Part shown: positions 16,682-25,481 of the stretch, in pieces
Numbering within the stretch: the stretch's first letter is position 1
How the letters are laid out: each line of letters starts with the position of its first letter
NCBI GenBank assembly: GCA_048267245.1
Contig: JBLWXV010000001.1
Location: 2,170,001-2,234,000 of the forward strand
Reading direction: 5' to 3'
DNA length: 64,000 nt
Origin: JBLWXV01 sp048267245
Lineage (GTDB): Bacteria > Bdellovibrionota > Bacteriovoracia > Bacteriovoracales > Bacteriovoracaceae
Made by a program: the position numbers and the translations under genes
Notes under the pieces: generated by a model
What the model was told of the DNA's origin: nothing
Seen by the model: only the letters and a program-made list of their open reading frames with translations
Database searches by the model: none

Positions 16682-19600
16682 ATGGATAATCGCTGGGGCC
16701 GCGCCTTCGCCATTACAACATTAATGATCATCGCCACAAGCTGTGGTGAGAAAGCGCCTGAATCCACAAGCGATCAATCCACCTTTGAAGTTCTAAGCGT
16801 TCAAACAAGCAAAGTATCACTAAGCAGTGAAGGAACTGACGTTAATTGGAAATCATTAAACAATTCGTTAATACTCAACCTCACAGCATGTATTAGAGAT
16901 AATGCCGTAGCTGCCTCAGTCGTTGGTGAAGGTTTTGAGATCACTTCACCAAATGGGTCAAAGAGAGAAGTTACTGATTCAAATGGCTGCTTAAGCTGGA
17001 GTGAGCGCTTTAAATATTCACCGACTAATAGCGAAACCTACTATCAATTTCCTCTTACAATTAAGGGAATTGGTCACTATAAAGGTGAGCGCCAAGTAGA
17101 TCTGGCGGTAGGTCCAAATGTTGAAAAGGGAGACAAGGTTTTTGATCTTCGATTTCAAAAACTAGCTTATCCCCTCGCTCAAATTGAAGAGCTCACAGGT
17201 CCGCACTCGCAGCAGGATCAAAAGGGTATTGCAGAAAGCAATGCTAACCTTGATATGGCCTCAATTGCTCTAAACCTATCTGACTATCAGGCCTACTCAC
17301 AAAAGAGTGTCTATAAGTATCAATTAGAGGCGAAAATCGATTTACTTAGAGAAAATCTCGAGCAGGTGCTTGTGAGAAAAGCGCTTGAATCAGGACTTTT
17401 CAAAGCAACTCTTCATCTTGTCGAGTTGAGATCTGAAGATGAGAAGCGTCTTCTCACAACAATTGAGACGGAACTTAAAATTCAAAAAGGGCTAATTAGC
17501 AAAGAAATTTCACTAGAAATTCCACGTACTGTTAAACCAAATGAAACGAGCACACTTGAACTCTACCTTCAATTAGAACCAATCAATGCTCCTAAAGGCA
17601 TTTCGGCCATCCTCGGCAAAGTTACTATGAATTTCCTAAAAGGTGCACAGTCAAACACTTGGGATAGACTCTCAAATATTGAAACGCAGAGCTTTGTGGC
17701 CAGTGTAAATAGTGATGAAGAATTTGAGAATAAAAGTGATGAACTCGAGCGCGTGGCTTCTGAGTTATCAATTGATAGTATGAGCTTTGATTATGGCGCC
17801 CACGACTCGGCCGACTATAATGCAAATTCTCAAAAGACTCTTCACTCAAAGATAAACTTCTGCGTAGTCGATCCACATAGTCCAGCAGGCTCAAATTCAC
17901 TTGGACAAACAAGTGTCAATGTCGAGCTCACTTCAAGCGAAGGTGGCGAAGTTATTAAGAACTCAAGAGTGAGACTTGGTCAAAGTGGATGTGGAGAAGT
18001 AAATCTTCCTATTAAATACGCTCGCTTTGGATGCGAGAAGTACTTCAATTATAAAATCGTGGCAACAGCTACTGAAGGGAGTATTAAAGGGTTAGGGGCC
18101 AGTGCTACATTTGCACTCAACCCTTGGAATTCGAGCGACTTTGGCCATCATTTAGAAAAGGAAGTACCTGCGCCCCTAAATTGTGAAAACCCAGCGCGCG
18201 TACACCTTGGAAGTATAGACTATAAATATGAAGGTCTTGACTACGACTCATTTAAGATCAATAAATTTCTTCATCTCTCGCTTCACAAGCTCTATCAATT
18301 TAACTTTAGTCCAATGGTTGAGCGCTTTACCAGCACTTCACAGGAGCGAACTGAAGAGCTCACATTTGGCAATTTAAAGATTAAAGCTCTTATTTTCACA
18401 CCTAAGAAAGATGGGCTCGACTACTTCAATCCGAACCTTGAAGACTTTAATTTCTTAAGTGCCACGGAGAAGACAATTAAAATCAGTGCCGGCTCAAAGG
18501 CGACCGATATTCTCTCATTTCCCTTCTATGCTTCAGAAACTCACCTTCTAGGTTTAAAGAATCTTCTCCTCATCAAGGCTTCGTGGTCATCAGGAGATGA
18601 GCAAGAAGAATCAGAGATTCAAAGTGTGGTCATGGCAATGCCATTCTATCCTTCTAAGCCACAAATGACAGGTCATCCCGTAGTCATTGAAGATATACCA
18701 AGCAAGACTTTTAAGAGAAAAGATATTAATACAATTATTGCAGAGGCGACAAAGTACCTTCCTTATGATTCAGATAAATTTAAAGAGGAAGTTGCTGAAA
18801 CAACAATCGAACTTTTTAGAAATAATCTAGTAAAACGATTTCAGTCTGAGTCAGTGACTTTCACCTTTGGTTCATTGACTGATCTCAACAGTCTCTTAGG
18901 TAAGGATCAACTTAGTTTTGAACAAATGAGACTTCTCTCGAGCACTGCCGGCGTGAAGCCTCCTAGAGTTCTCAAGCAACTTTGCTCAATTCTTGCCAAA
19001 GATGCACTTAAAGAATGTCAAAAGAGACCAGAGAATTACTTAGAAACCCGCGCTATTACGCACATTAATGAACTTCTATCAACTCAAAAGCAAAATGATA
19101 ACACTTATGGTGTTGCGCGCTTTGTGAGTAAAGACCTTGGCAATATCTACCGCGGTGAAGGTTACTTTGCCACTTGGGGAGATAGATATTGGAGCGGTAC
19201 TGGGGATACGGTTAGCACAACTAAGAAAATTGGTGCCGAATCGATGATCGGTCCGCCACCCTTTCTTGTTTCACTCTCAGGTGGGATGTCAAAGGCGTGG
19301 GAGAGCTTTAGCACAACTCAAGAAGGTAAGATGCAGGCGGCCTTCGATCGCAATTTCACCCAGCGAACTAAGGTCAATCTAGACTATAACAAGCTCGAAC
19401 TTGAATTCCTGGCCAACGTGACAAATTGCTTTGTGGCCAGTTCACTAAGCGGACAAAAGCGCATGCTCCACATTTGTGAGGAGAAGCCTAGACTCAAGAA
19501 GATGGCCGAAGAATGGTACTTTATTGGCCCAAGCGTAGAGAAGAATCACGGAATTCTTGCCGACAATCAGACCTTAAAGGATCAAGAATTATCACAAATT

Positions 19601-19798
19601 ATTCGGGGTCGTGCCAATTACAATAGACTCTGGGGCAACTTTAGAAAAGAGGATGTATCTCTGGTTATGACTCAAATTAAGGATCAGGTCGTATCAGACT
19701 CATTTATCGAAGCTCGCGGTAATGGAATAGAAGAAAATCCATTTGATCACTATAGTGACAACGCATTTCCTGGGGCCTTTACGCCTTTTGATTATTAA
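16682..19798 (+). CDS. Very large lipoprotein with duplicated Cys-containing domain, unknown
   Basis: About 1038 residues from the ATG at 16682, which has GGAG 8 nt upstream (an upstream ATG at 16658 is in frame but lacks a site). The lipobox ATSC indicates lipidation. Two related beta-rich domains (about 50-145 and 385-485) each show an initial Cys in a hydrophobic strand (LTACIRD; INFCVVD), a Gly-rich region, and a second Cys in G-C-x-x-(W/N) context (SNGCLSW; QSGCGEV). The C-terminal 400 residues contain WGDRYWSG and PPPFLVSLSGG stretches. Family not recognised. Probably surface or periplasmic; its last 20 nt overlap the convergent kinase gene. Confidence 0.7.
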   Translation: MDNRWGRAFAITTLMIIATSCGEKAPESTSDQSTFEVLSVQTSKVSLSSEGTDVNWKSLNNSLILNLTACIRDNAVAASVVGEGFEITSPNGSKREVTDSNGCLSWSERFKYSPTNSETYYQFPLTIKGIGHYKGERQVDLAVGPNVEKGDKVFDLRFQKLAYPLAQIEELTGPHSQQDQKGIAESNANLDMASIALNLSDYQAYSQKSVYKYQLEAKIDLLRENLEQVLVRKALESGLFKATLHLVELRSEDEKRLLTTIETELKIQKGLISKEISLEIPRTVKPNETSTLELYLQLEPINAPKGISAILGKVTMNFLKGAQSNTWDRLSNIETQSFVASVNSDEEFENKSDELERVASELSIDSMSFDYGAHDSADYNANSQKTLHSKINFCVVDPHSPAGSNSLGQTSVNVELTSSEGGEVIKNSRVRLGQSGCGEVNLPIKYARFGCEKYFNYKIVATATEGSIKGLGASATFALNPWNSSDFGHHLEKEVPAPLNCENPARVHLGSIDYKYEGLDYDSFKINKFLHLSLHKLYQFNFSPMVERFTSTSQERTEELTFGNLKIKALIFTPKKDGLDYFNPNLEDFNFLSATEKTIKISAGSKATDILSFPFYASETHLLGLKNLLLIKASWSSGDEQEESEIQSVVMAMPFYPSKPQMTGHPVVIEDIPSKTFKRKDINTIIAEATKYLPYDSDKFKEEVAETTIELFRNNLVKRFQSESVTFTFGSLTDLNSLLGKDQLSFEQMRLLSSTAGVKPPRVLKQLCSILAKDALKECQKRPENYLETRAITHINELLSTQKQNDNTYGVARFVSKDLGNIYRGEGYFATWGDRYWSGTGDTVSTTKKIGAESMIGPPPFLVSLSGGMSKAWESFSTTQEGKMQAAFDRNFTQRTKVNLDYNKLELEFLANVTNCFVASSLSGQKRMLHICEEKPRLKKMAEEWYFIGPSVEKNHGILADNQTLKDQELSQIIRGRANYNRLWGNFRKEDVSLVMTQIKDQVVSDSFIEARGNGIEENPFDHYSDNAFPGAFTPFDY

Positions 19799-21893
19799 AA
19801 AACTTTTTAAAAATCTGCTCAAGCGCTTCTTTGCGAAGTGGCTTGGGCAGAAAGTCATCCATACCTGAATTTAAACATTCTTCTTTATCACCGCTCATCA
19901 CATTCGCAGTTAGAGCGACAATCACAACATGCCCCTTTAATTCTCTTTCTAACTGACGAATGGCCCTTGAAGCTTCAAATCCGCTCATAACAGGCATCTG
20001 GCAATCCATAAAAATTATGTCTGGCCGCTCGCTCTTAAATGCTTCAATCGCCTGTGCGCCATTAGTAGCACTTAGAACTTCTCCGCTACTGGTTTTACTA
20101 ATCATTGCCTTGGCCACTTGGAGATTAATATCATTGTCGTCAACGACAAGAATCTTAAGCTCCCTATCTGCTTTAAAGTTGTTGCTAGTAGTTTTTGAAC
20201 TCTTCTCAAGAGGTTTCGCTTTATTTCTATCAAATGGGATAGCAATCTTAAAGTCCGTCCCTAGCCCAACCTTGGATGAGAAGGAGATTGAACCACCCAT
20301 CAGCTCGCTCAGCCGTTTTGAAATTGTCAGACCTAAACCAGTTCCTCCATACTTCTTTGAGGTTGAAGCGTCGGCCTGAGTGAATGGAGCGAATAGCTCC
20401 GCGGCCATTGATTCATCAATTCCAATTCCAGTGTCCTTAACTGTAAAGACGATCTCATCGAAATTCACTGATTTAGTTACGCTCAGAGAGATCTCACCCT
20501 GAGTAGTAAATTTCATGGCATTTCCAAGGATATTTGTCAGAATTTGATGAAGTCTCTTTTGATCGAGAAAGATAAACTCTGGTATATTTGAACTAATTGA
20601 AGAATTAAGCTCAATCCCTTTCTTTTTTGCCTCTAGTTTAAATGGCACTAGAAACTGATCAATAAATTCATAGAAATTAAATGTATCAGGTGACAGTTCA
20701 TACTTTCCGACCTCCATCTTAGAGTAATCTAAGATGTCATTAATGATCGTTCCTAAGTGTTCCCCCAGCCGGTGAATCGTCTTTAAGTTCTTTGCGATCT
20801 CAGGGCTTAAGTCTGTCCCCATAAGCATGAGGTCAGTAACTCCAATGATTCCACTAATTGGCGTTCGAATTTCATGGCTCATATTTGCAAGAAATTCGGT
20901 CTTTGCCTGATTTGCTTTCAATGCGCGCTCTTTGGAAGAGCGAATACCAAAGTAATTGATGATCATACTATTTAAAATCACCAACAAAAATAGGATTCCC
21001 ACAATAAATATAAAAAAGAGGGCCTTGGGCATAAACGTATCGGCCCTATCAATCGCTATGACACGCCACTTGTTATCTCCCATGGAAATTGTGCCTACGC
21101 GGTAGAGAACATGACCATCATCATTTTGAATATAATTGAACCCCTCAGTTGGTGCAAAAATATTAAAATCGAGAATGGATTCTCTTGGAGGGGCGGACGC
21201 CAGCTCTAGATTGACTTCATCTCCAACTATTTCCCCAAGTGGTTTAAGAATATCTTGTGACTTATTGGTGGCAAAAATAAAGTTTCTACTATCAACGACG
21301 TAGATCGTCTCATTCAACTGAGAGAGATTGCGATCGATGGCCTCAGCGTCAAGCTTAATCACTAGAACGCCAATTACTTGATTGTCGTCATTTAGAATTG
21401 GAGAAGAGTAGTATATTCCACGCTTCTTAGTGGCAACTCCAAGTGCCGTAAAAGTATAGGAGGCACCTTTCATCGCTTCAACAAAGTACTCTCTAAAAGA
21501 GTAGTTATCGCCAATAAGTGTTTTTCCCTGATCAAAGGTTGTGGAATCTATCACATCGCCTTTTGGGTTGATGACATAGACAATCGCTGCAGATAATTCT
21601 GAACGTATACTCTCTAGCAGAGTATTCGACTGTGGAGATTGCTTGTTATTTTGTAGTGCCTTTTTTAAGTGATAGCTATTTCTTCCAACTACCCTCGTGA
21701 GTAGATGGGTTTTATTTTGAAAAAACTCAATTTCAAGGCGGTGAGTAATCTGCGTAATTTGATTATAATGTTCTTTATCAGCTTCATAGATATAGAGGTG
21801 TGAGACAAAGGAGAATACGTAGAGGGCAATCGCTCCAAAGAACAAATTGATTAGGACAGCTGAAATGATCTTTGGATTTCGACTTATTTTCAT
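19779..21893 (-). CDS. Hybrid sensor histidine kinase with periplasmic double-Cache-like domain
   Basis: 704 residues. A transmembrane helix (about 10-30) precedes a periplasmic sensor region (about 31-290) resembling a DctB-type Cache domain (GDNYSFREYFVEA, RGIYYSSPI), then a second helix (about 292-313). The HisKA domain carries His340 (NMSHEIRTP), followed by the HATPase with its N, G1 and G2 boxes (NILGNAMKFT, DTGIGI, GGTGLGL) and a C-terminal receiver with Asp630 (IIFMDCQMP) and a conserved Lys (LPKPL). It probably senses a small organic ligand and feeds a phosphorelay; no response regulator is adjacent. The start overlaps the upstream gene's stop as ATGA. Confidence 0.92.
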   Translation of the reverse strand: MKISRNPKIISAVLINLFFGAIALYVFSFVSHLYIYEADKEHYNQITQITHRLEIEFFQNKTHLLTRVVGRNSYHLKKALQNNKQSPQSNTLLESIRSELSAAIVYVINPKGDVIDSTTFDQGKTLIGDNYSFREYFVEAMKGASYTFTALGVATKKRGIYYSSPILNDDNQVIGVLVIKLDAEAIDRNLSQLNETIYVVDSRNFIFATNKSQDILKPLGEIVGDEVNLELASAPPRESILDFNIFAPTEGFNYIQNDDGHVLYRVGTISMGDNKWRVIAIDRADTFMPKALFFIFIVGILFLLVILNSMIINYFGIRSSKERALKANQAKTEFLANMSHEIRTPISGIIGVTDLMLMGTDLSPEIAKNLKTIHRLGEHLGTIINDILDYSKMEVGKYELSPDTFNFYEFIDQFLVPFKLEAKKKGIELNSSISSNIPEFIFLDQKRLHQILTNILGNAMKFTTQGEISLSVTKSVNFDEIVFTVKDTGIGIDESMAAELFAPFTQADASTSKKYGGTGLGLTISKRLSELMGGSISFSSKVGLGTDFKIAIPFDRNKAKPLEKSSKTTSNNFKADRELKILVVDDNDINLQVAKAMISKTSSGEVLSATNGAQAIEAFKSERPDIIFMDCQMPVMSGFEASRAIRQLERELKGHVVIVALTANVMSGDKEECLNSGMDDFLPKPLRKEALEQIFKKFFNNQKA

Positions 21894-22897
21894 TGGACTT
21901 GGCAATTCCCATCAATTTTTAGAAAGTCCATGCAGGCCGCAAAGTATTCGGGGTAATCAGTTGCATCCTTGCTCACCCCTTGAGACTGAGCACAGTCGTG
22001 AACGAATAAGCATTCCCTTGCATTCTTTAGGGCAGCTGCTTCATTATTATCAAGCGACACACCCTGATCATTAAAATACTTTACACCTGCAAGCATTGCC
22101 TCGGCCCCTTCATTGATTTCTGCTAGAACCTCAGTCTGCTCCTCAATTGCATAATAGCTCTCATAGAACCAATAGGCACCTAGAACAGTGCTAGTAAGAC
22201 TAGCGACCCTCATATAATGCTCGCGCATATAAAAGAGGAGAGCTCTTTTTTGGACACTACTAAGCTCTTCACCACCTAGCTTCTCACTATATTTTTTGAA
22301 GGCCTTATCAAAGGGTAACTCCAAAAAAATGCGCAACTCTTCGTCACTCAAAGTTAAGACGGTTCCATTAGGTAGATAGAGTGGAGGAATTCCCCAAGGT
22401 GTGCCCAGTGCTCCAAAACTGGTCTTTATAATCTCTGCGGACCTAGAGTTTAGAAAGCGACCTAGTACACCTGGTGCTCTTATATCGACACCTCTCTTTA
22501 AAAGCGAATCGACAACTCCATAACGAATGATTTCCCTAGCAAAAGCCTCTTGCGTCAGTGACTCTTTAAGAGAAGCATAACTCAAATGATCTCGAAGAGA
22601 AGGTCTAAATGATTTAGCGGCGAACTCAACCAGGGCATCTATATCTCTGGCCCGTACGCTCTCTTTTTGCGAAAGCTTTTTAAATTTTTCAAGGTAGCGC
22701 CTCGAGGTTTCAGCGCTCACAAAACCATCATAAATAAGTCCATCAAGAAGTTCTTGGCAACTTGAGGCTACTTCTGAAGCAGGAAATCGCTGGCGACTTA
22801 AAGAGCGATCCTTAACACTCAATCCCCAAAGGGAAACTAGGCCAACAAGGACTACGTAGCCGGTGAGTTTTAAGGTGAATGCCTTTTGCAATTTCAT
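21890..22897 (-). CDS. Exported or membrane-anchored protein, unknown, coupled to the hybrid kinase
   Basis: 335 residues with an N-terminal hydrophobic segment (about 9-26, LTGYVVLVGLVSLWGL). The rest is mainly helical and soluble, with a cysteine near 47 and four near the C-terminus (ECLFVHDC, ACMDF, GNCQVQ). I do not recognise it. The stop overlaps the kinase start (ATGA), so the two are translated together, and it could be a sensor accessory. Upstream, GCCGATAA (22904-22911), a perfect FliA -10, is 6 nt from the ATG, with TAAA 14 bp further upstream. Confidence 0.7.
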   Translation of the reverse strand: MKLQKAFTLKLTGYVVLVGLVSLWGLSVKDRSLSRQRFPASEVASSCQELLDGLIYDGFVSAETSRRYLEKFKKLSQKESVRARDIDALVEFAAKSFRPSLRDHLSYASLKESLTQEAFAREIIRYGVVDSLLKRGVDIRAPGVLGRFLNSRSAEIIKTSFGALGTPWGIPPLYLPNGTVLTLSDEELRIFLELPFDKAFKKYSEKLGGEELSSVQKRALLFYMREHYMRVASLTSTVLGAYWFYESYYAIEEQTEVLAEINEGAEAMLAGVKYFNDQGVSLDNNEAAALKNARECLFVHDCAQSQGVSKDATDYPEYFAACMDFLKIDGNCQVQ

Positions 22898-22903
22898 ACC
22901 TTT

Positions 22904-22929
22904 TTATCGGCTAAATACTCTCTTTTTTA
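22904..22929 (-). promoter_or_regulatory. FliA (sigma-28)-like promoter for the kinase operon
   Basis: On the minus strand, TAAA (22926-22929), 14 bp, GCCGATAA (22904-22911), then 6 nt to the ATG. The octamer is identical to the E. coli FliA -10 consensus. The usual TAAA spacing is 15, here 14. It predicts an almost leaderless mRNA. Confidence 0.5.
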
Positions 22930-23022
22930 AAATACTTAACTCTCAAGATGTCTAAAGTTTAAACACACGACAGCTTTTCTCTTTTCATCCTCCCCCATAA
23001 CTCTTCTAAGTTGCTGTATTTC

Positions 23023-23028
23023 TATAAT
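23023..23028 (+). promoter_or_regulatory. Perfect TATAAT -10 upstream of the 23.1-kb gene
   Basis: TATAAT at 23023-23028 is 49 nt before the ATG at 23078. The -35 at the expected place (ACTCTT) is poor. The gene then has GGAGG in its leader. Confidence 0.3.
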
Positions 23029-23077
23029 CTCCACGGTCTCGGGCCTGCATTTAACTACAGTATTTGGAGGAATTTCT

Positions 23078-23794
23078 ATGTCTAAGCTCACAAGGCTCTC
23101 AAGTTGGATAATTGCGTCTCTCATGACTTTTCAGTCATTACCTACTCACGCGACCCAGTTGGATCCATGTAAAATGATTGCGACTTTTAAGGCGCGTATT
23201 GAAACTGATCGCGCAAAACTTATGAGTGTGAGTGATCTCTATCAATCTAAACTTGAAGCGCAGGAGTTAAGATCGCGGCTACCAGATCTCATTACCGATG
23301 CCCAGACCATTAGCCTCGCCGATCGCCTTGAAACCGATCAAGATATCAACAACACGATTCTACTACTGGCCGATGCACTCGAGCGCAGTGCCGGAGAGCT
23401 TGGTAGTGACTCGGTTGATATTCTTCCACTTGAGGGTTTAAGCGTTGGGGCGCTTGTTCTTTCAACCTATATCGTAAAGAGAATGCATAGAGACCAAAAG
23501 GGCCTTAAGGCGATCTTCATGGCCCACTTTAAAACTCCATCAAGCGGCAAGACCAAATACTTGCGCTACGGGGTGAATATGTCGATGCTCGCGGGAGTTA
23601 TCGGCACTCTCTACTTAGGTCATCGAACCTATAAGAACACATTGAATGCGAGAGAACTGCGCTCAATCATGCGCGAACTCGAGGCCATTTCCATCGATGC
23701 CGAACAAATTGTGACCCTCCGAGGCCAGATCGAAGAGGATGTTGTTCGCATTGAGCAATTGGAATGGAGCGAGGGCGCAACTTGTTCTGAGTAG
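23078..23794 (+). CDS. Exported/membrane protein of unknown function
   Basis: 238 residues. There is a signal peptide (ending SLPTHA, about residue 25), a helical charged region (about 30-110), two probable membrane segments (about 115-135, GLSVGALVLSTYIVKRM, and 165-185, NMSMLAGVIGTLYLGH), and a final coiled-coil segment (about 195-230). Family not recognised. GGAGG lies 8 nt before the ATG. It diverges from the kinase operon. Possibly a membrane-spanning accessory of that sensor, but this is only positional. Confidence 0.62.
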   Translation: MSKLTRLSSWIIASLMTFQSLPTHATQLDPCKMIATFKARIETDRAKLMSVSDLYQSKLEAQELRSRLPDLITDAQTISLADRLETDQDINNTILLLADALERSAGELGSDSVDILPLEGLSVGALVLSTYIVKRMHRDQKGLKAIFMAHFKTPSSGKTKYLRYGVNMSMLAGVIGTLYLGHRTYKNTLNARELRSIMRELEAISIDAEQIVTLRGQIEEDVVRIEQLEWSEGATCSE

Positions 23795-23802
23795 TGATTT
23801 CA

Positions 23803-23850
23803 GTGTCAGCCTGACACCACTTTCGCTCTGACTGGCCAATGTCAAAGTGG
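23803..23850. repeat. Overlapping inverted repeats after the 23.1-kb gene
   Basis: GTGTCAG-C-CTGACAC (23803-23817) is a near-perfect palindrome. CCACTTT (23817-23823) and AAAGTGG (23844-23850) form a second 7-bp stem. They begin 9 nt after the stop codon and may terminate or protect the transcript; no T-run is present. Confidence 0.35.
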
Positions 23851-23948
23851 CCACGAGACTAAATGAAACCAGTTCACAAGGACTTAGAAAGGTTGTAACA
23901 GACTGTATTTTATACCATTTGGGTCAAGTAAGAGGCGCGACATGTTAT

Positions 23949-24001
23949 GGTAGGCCAGTTGCAAAGAGGCGTGCAATTTTAAAATCACGGTGGCAACTAC
24001 C
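23949..24001 (+). promoter_or_regulatory. Structured 5' leader upstream of the 24-kb exported protein
   Basis: Nested complementary segments form one long hairpin: GGTA (23949-23952) with TACC (23998-24001), GTTGC (23958-23962) with GCAAC (23993-23997), CGTG (23970-23973) with CACG (23986-23989), and ATTTT/AAAAT (23976-23985) at the tip. It lies 47 nt before the ATG. It does not match a riboswitch class I know. Confidence 0.4.
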
Positions 24002-24048
24002 CCGTTATAAAGGTCGATGTCTATAAGACACAAAAGGAGATTATGGTT

Positions 24049-24606
24049 ATGAAAAAGTCACTTGCTGCTCTCTCTCTCGCTGTAATGACAATTGCTACAA
24101 TTAGCGATGCTTTCGCTGGTTACTACACTACTCGCTGTCACTACCGCACAGGTCGTTGGGGTCAAACAACACGCATTTGCCGTCAAGTGTATGTACGCAC
24201 ACACAATGACGACGTTGCTGATGCCGTAATCATTGGTGCAGCTGCTGGGGCTGTTGCTGGCGCTCTTGCTACAACTTGCGCTCCTGAAGTTGTAAATGGA
24301 AATGTTGAGGCAACTCAAAATATTCTTTCAGACATTGCTAAGTCACCTGAGTTTGAAGGTGCTGACAAATTTAGTTCACTCGTTAATGCCATTGAAACTG
24401 AGTCAAGCGTAGAGAAGAAAATCAACGCTTACTTCTCACTTGTTGGAGTTGAGTCAACTGAGGACATGGCCTACTTTGTTGGTGCCAGAGATGAAGAACT
24501 CGCTGACTATGCTGAAGTACTTGCAACAAATGCCGAGCTCTCAAGCGAGCAAGCAAATATTGTTGCGAAAAAACTCTCTAGCTCACTTCGTGGTGGACTT
24601 AGATAA
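24049..24606 (+). CDS. Small exported protein, probably highly expressed, unknown
   Basis: 185 residues from the ATG at 24049, which is correctly spaced (9 nt) from AAGGAG; the in-frame ATG at 24043 is too close. Signal peptide ends ISDAFA. The mature protein starts with an Arg/Tyr/Cys-rich segment (GYYTTRCHYRTGRW), then a glycine/alanine zipper (VIIGAAAGAVAGALA, about 60-75), then an acidic helical domain. Codon choice (GCT, GTT, ACT, CAA rich) differs from the neighbours. With a strong ribosome-binding site and a perfect terminator, this suggests high expression. Family not recognised. Confidence 0.75.
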   Translation: MKKSLAALSLAVMTIATISDAFAGYYTTRCHYRTGRWGQTTRICRQVYVRTHNDDVADAVIIGAAAGAVAGALATTCAPEVVNGNVEATQNILSDIAKSPEFEGADKFSSLVNAIETESSVEKKINAYFSLVGVESTEDMAYFVGARDEELADYAEVLATNAELSSEQANIVAKKLSSSLRGGLR

Positions 24607-24619
24607 TCGTTTTTTAGGT

Positions 24620-24648
24620 GGGCGTGAGAAATCACGCCCTTTTTTTTT
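24620..24648 (+). terminator. Intrinsic terminator
   Basis: GGGCGTGA-GAAA-TCACGCCC is a perfect 8-bp stem with a GAAA tetraloop, followed by nine T (24640-24648). This is the clearest Rho-independent terminator in the window; the next start codon is only 9 nt further on. Confidence 0.95.
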
Positions 24649-24656
24649 AGGAAAAT

Positions 24657-25481
24657 ATGCACCCTACACTCGCAATCAACATGTTTCTAAGAAGTAAGCC
24701 GGTTATCATGCATACCGGAACGCTCCTTATGTTGCTCTCGATTGTGATCTGTAGTGTTTGGTTCATTCGCGAATTTAGAGGAAAAATCAGACTTCACAAT
24801 CAGATTATTTTCCTTGTTAGCGTCATCCTCTCAAGCATACTCGGCGCAAGACTCTTTCACGCATTCTTTGAGCGCCCAAGTTACTTCCTAAGTAATCCTC
24901 TTGAGATTTTCCGCTCCCTAGATGGAATGACCTTCTATGGCTCTTTCTTCATGGGCGCGCTTGCAATTGCTCTTTTTACAAAAATAAAAATTAGAAACCC
25001 TCATCTCAAGCGCAAGATATGGGACTTCTCAGTCCTTTCGATGGCCCTCACTTACGGACTAATGCGCGTTGGATGCTTTATGTCTGGCTGCTGTTGGGGG
25101 CGAATATGTTCGCTTCCCTGGGCGGTGCGATACTTTAACTCTGACTCAGTGATGCCTATTAAAGGTATTCCCGTTCATCCCGTTCAACTCTACGACGCTG
25201 CTCTTGGCTTTGCCCTCTTTGCAGTGCTACTGCTCCTAAGAAAGCAGAGTAACTGGCAGGGAAAACTACTCATTCCAACTCTTATCATTTATCCCATTGG
25301 AAGATTTATCACAGAAAATTTTCGCGGAGACAGCTTTAGAGGAGACGATGTGATTGCTGGACTATCAACGAGTCAAGTAATCTCTATTGGACTCATTCTC
25401 ACAGGAACACTCCTATTAGTAGAATACGTCATTATTCCACAGCGAAAGCGCAAACTTGCCACCCATGGGGAGGGAAAGTGA
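24657..25481 (+). CDS. Prolipoprotein diacylglyceryl transferase (Lgt) homologue
   Basis: Polytopic membrane protein of 274 residues, family PF01790 by pattern. It begins MHP as Lgt proteins do, has about seven membrane spans, and keeps the signature arginine (YGLMRVGCFMSGCCWG) and the late arginine (GRFITENFRGDS). Differences from E. coli Lgt: the His of the HGG motif is Tyr (DGMTFYGSFF), and the signature Asn is replaced in a Cys-rich loop (CFMSGCCWG). Lgt transfers diacylglycerol from phosphatidylglycerol to the lipobox Cys; this may be the enzyme or a divergent paralogue. AGGA precedes the ATG. The next gene, a lipoprotein, overlaps by 4 nt. Confidence 0.82.
   Translation: MHPTLAINMFLRSKPVIMHTGTLLMLLSIVICSVWFIREFRGKIRLHNQIIFLVSVILSSILGARLFHAFFERPSYFLSNPLEIFRSLDGMTFYGSFFMGALAIALFTKIKIRNPHLKRKIWDFSVLSMALTYGLMRVGCFMSGCCWGRICSLPWAVRYFNSDSVMPIKGIPVHPVQLYDAALGFALFAVLLLLRKQSNWQGKLLIPTLIIYPIGRFITENFRGDSFRGDDVIAGLSTSQVISIGLILTGTLLLVEYVIIPQRKRKLATHGEGK

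Noticed and set aside
22953..22960. TAAAGTTT (perfect FliA -35) on the plus strand upstream of the 23.1-kb gene
   Set aside because: No GCCGATAA-like sequence follows at the required 11-bp spacing.
23949..24001. Known riboswitch (c-di-GMP, cobalamin, SAM, THF) in the 24-kb leader
   Set aside because: Compared from memory with the consensus cores of these classes; none of the invariant sequence elements is present, so only an unnamed structured leader is claimed.
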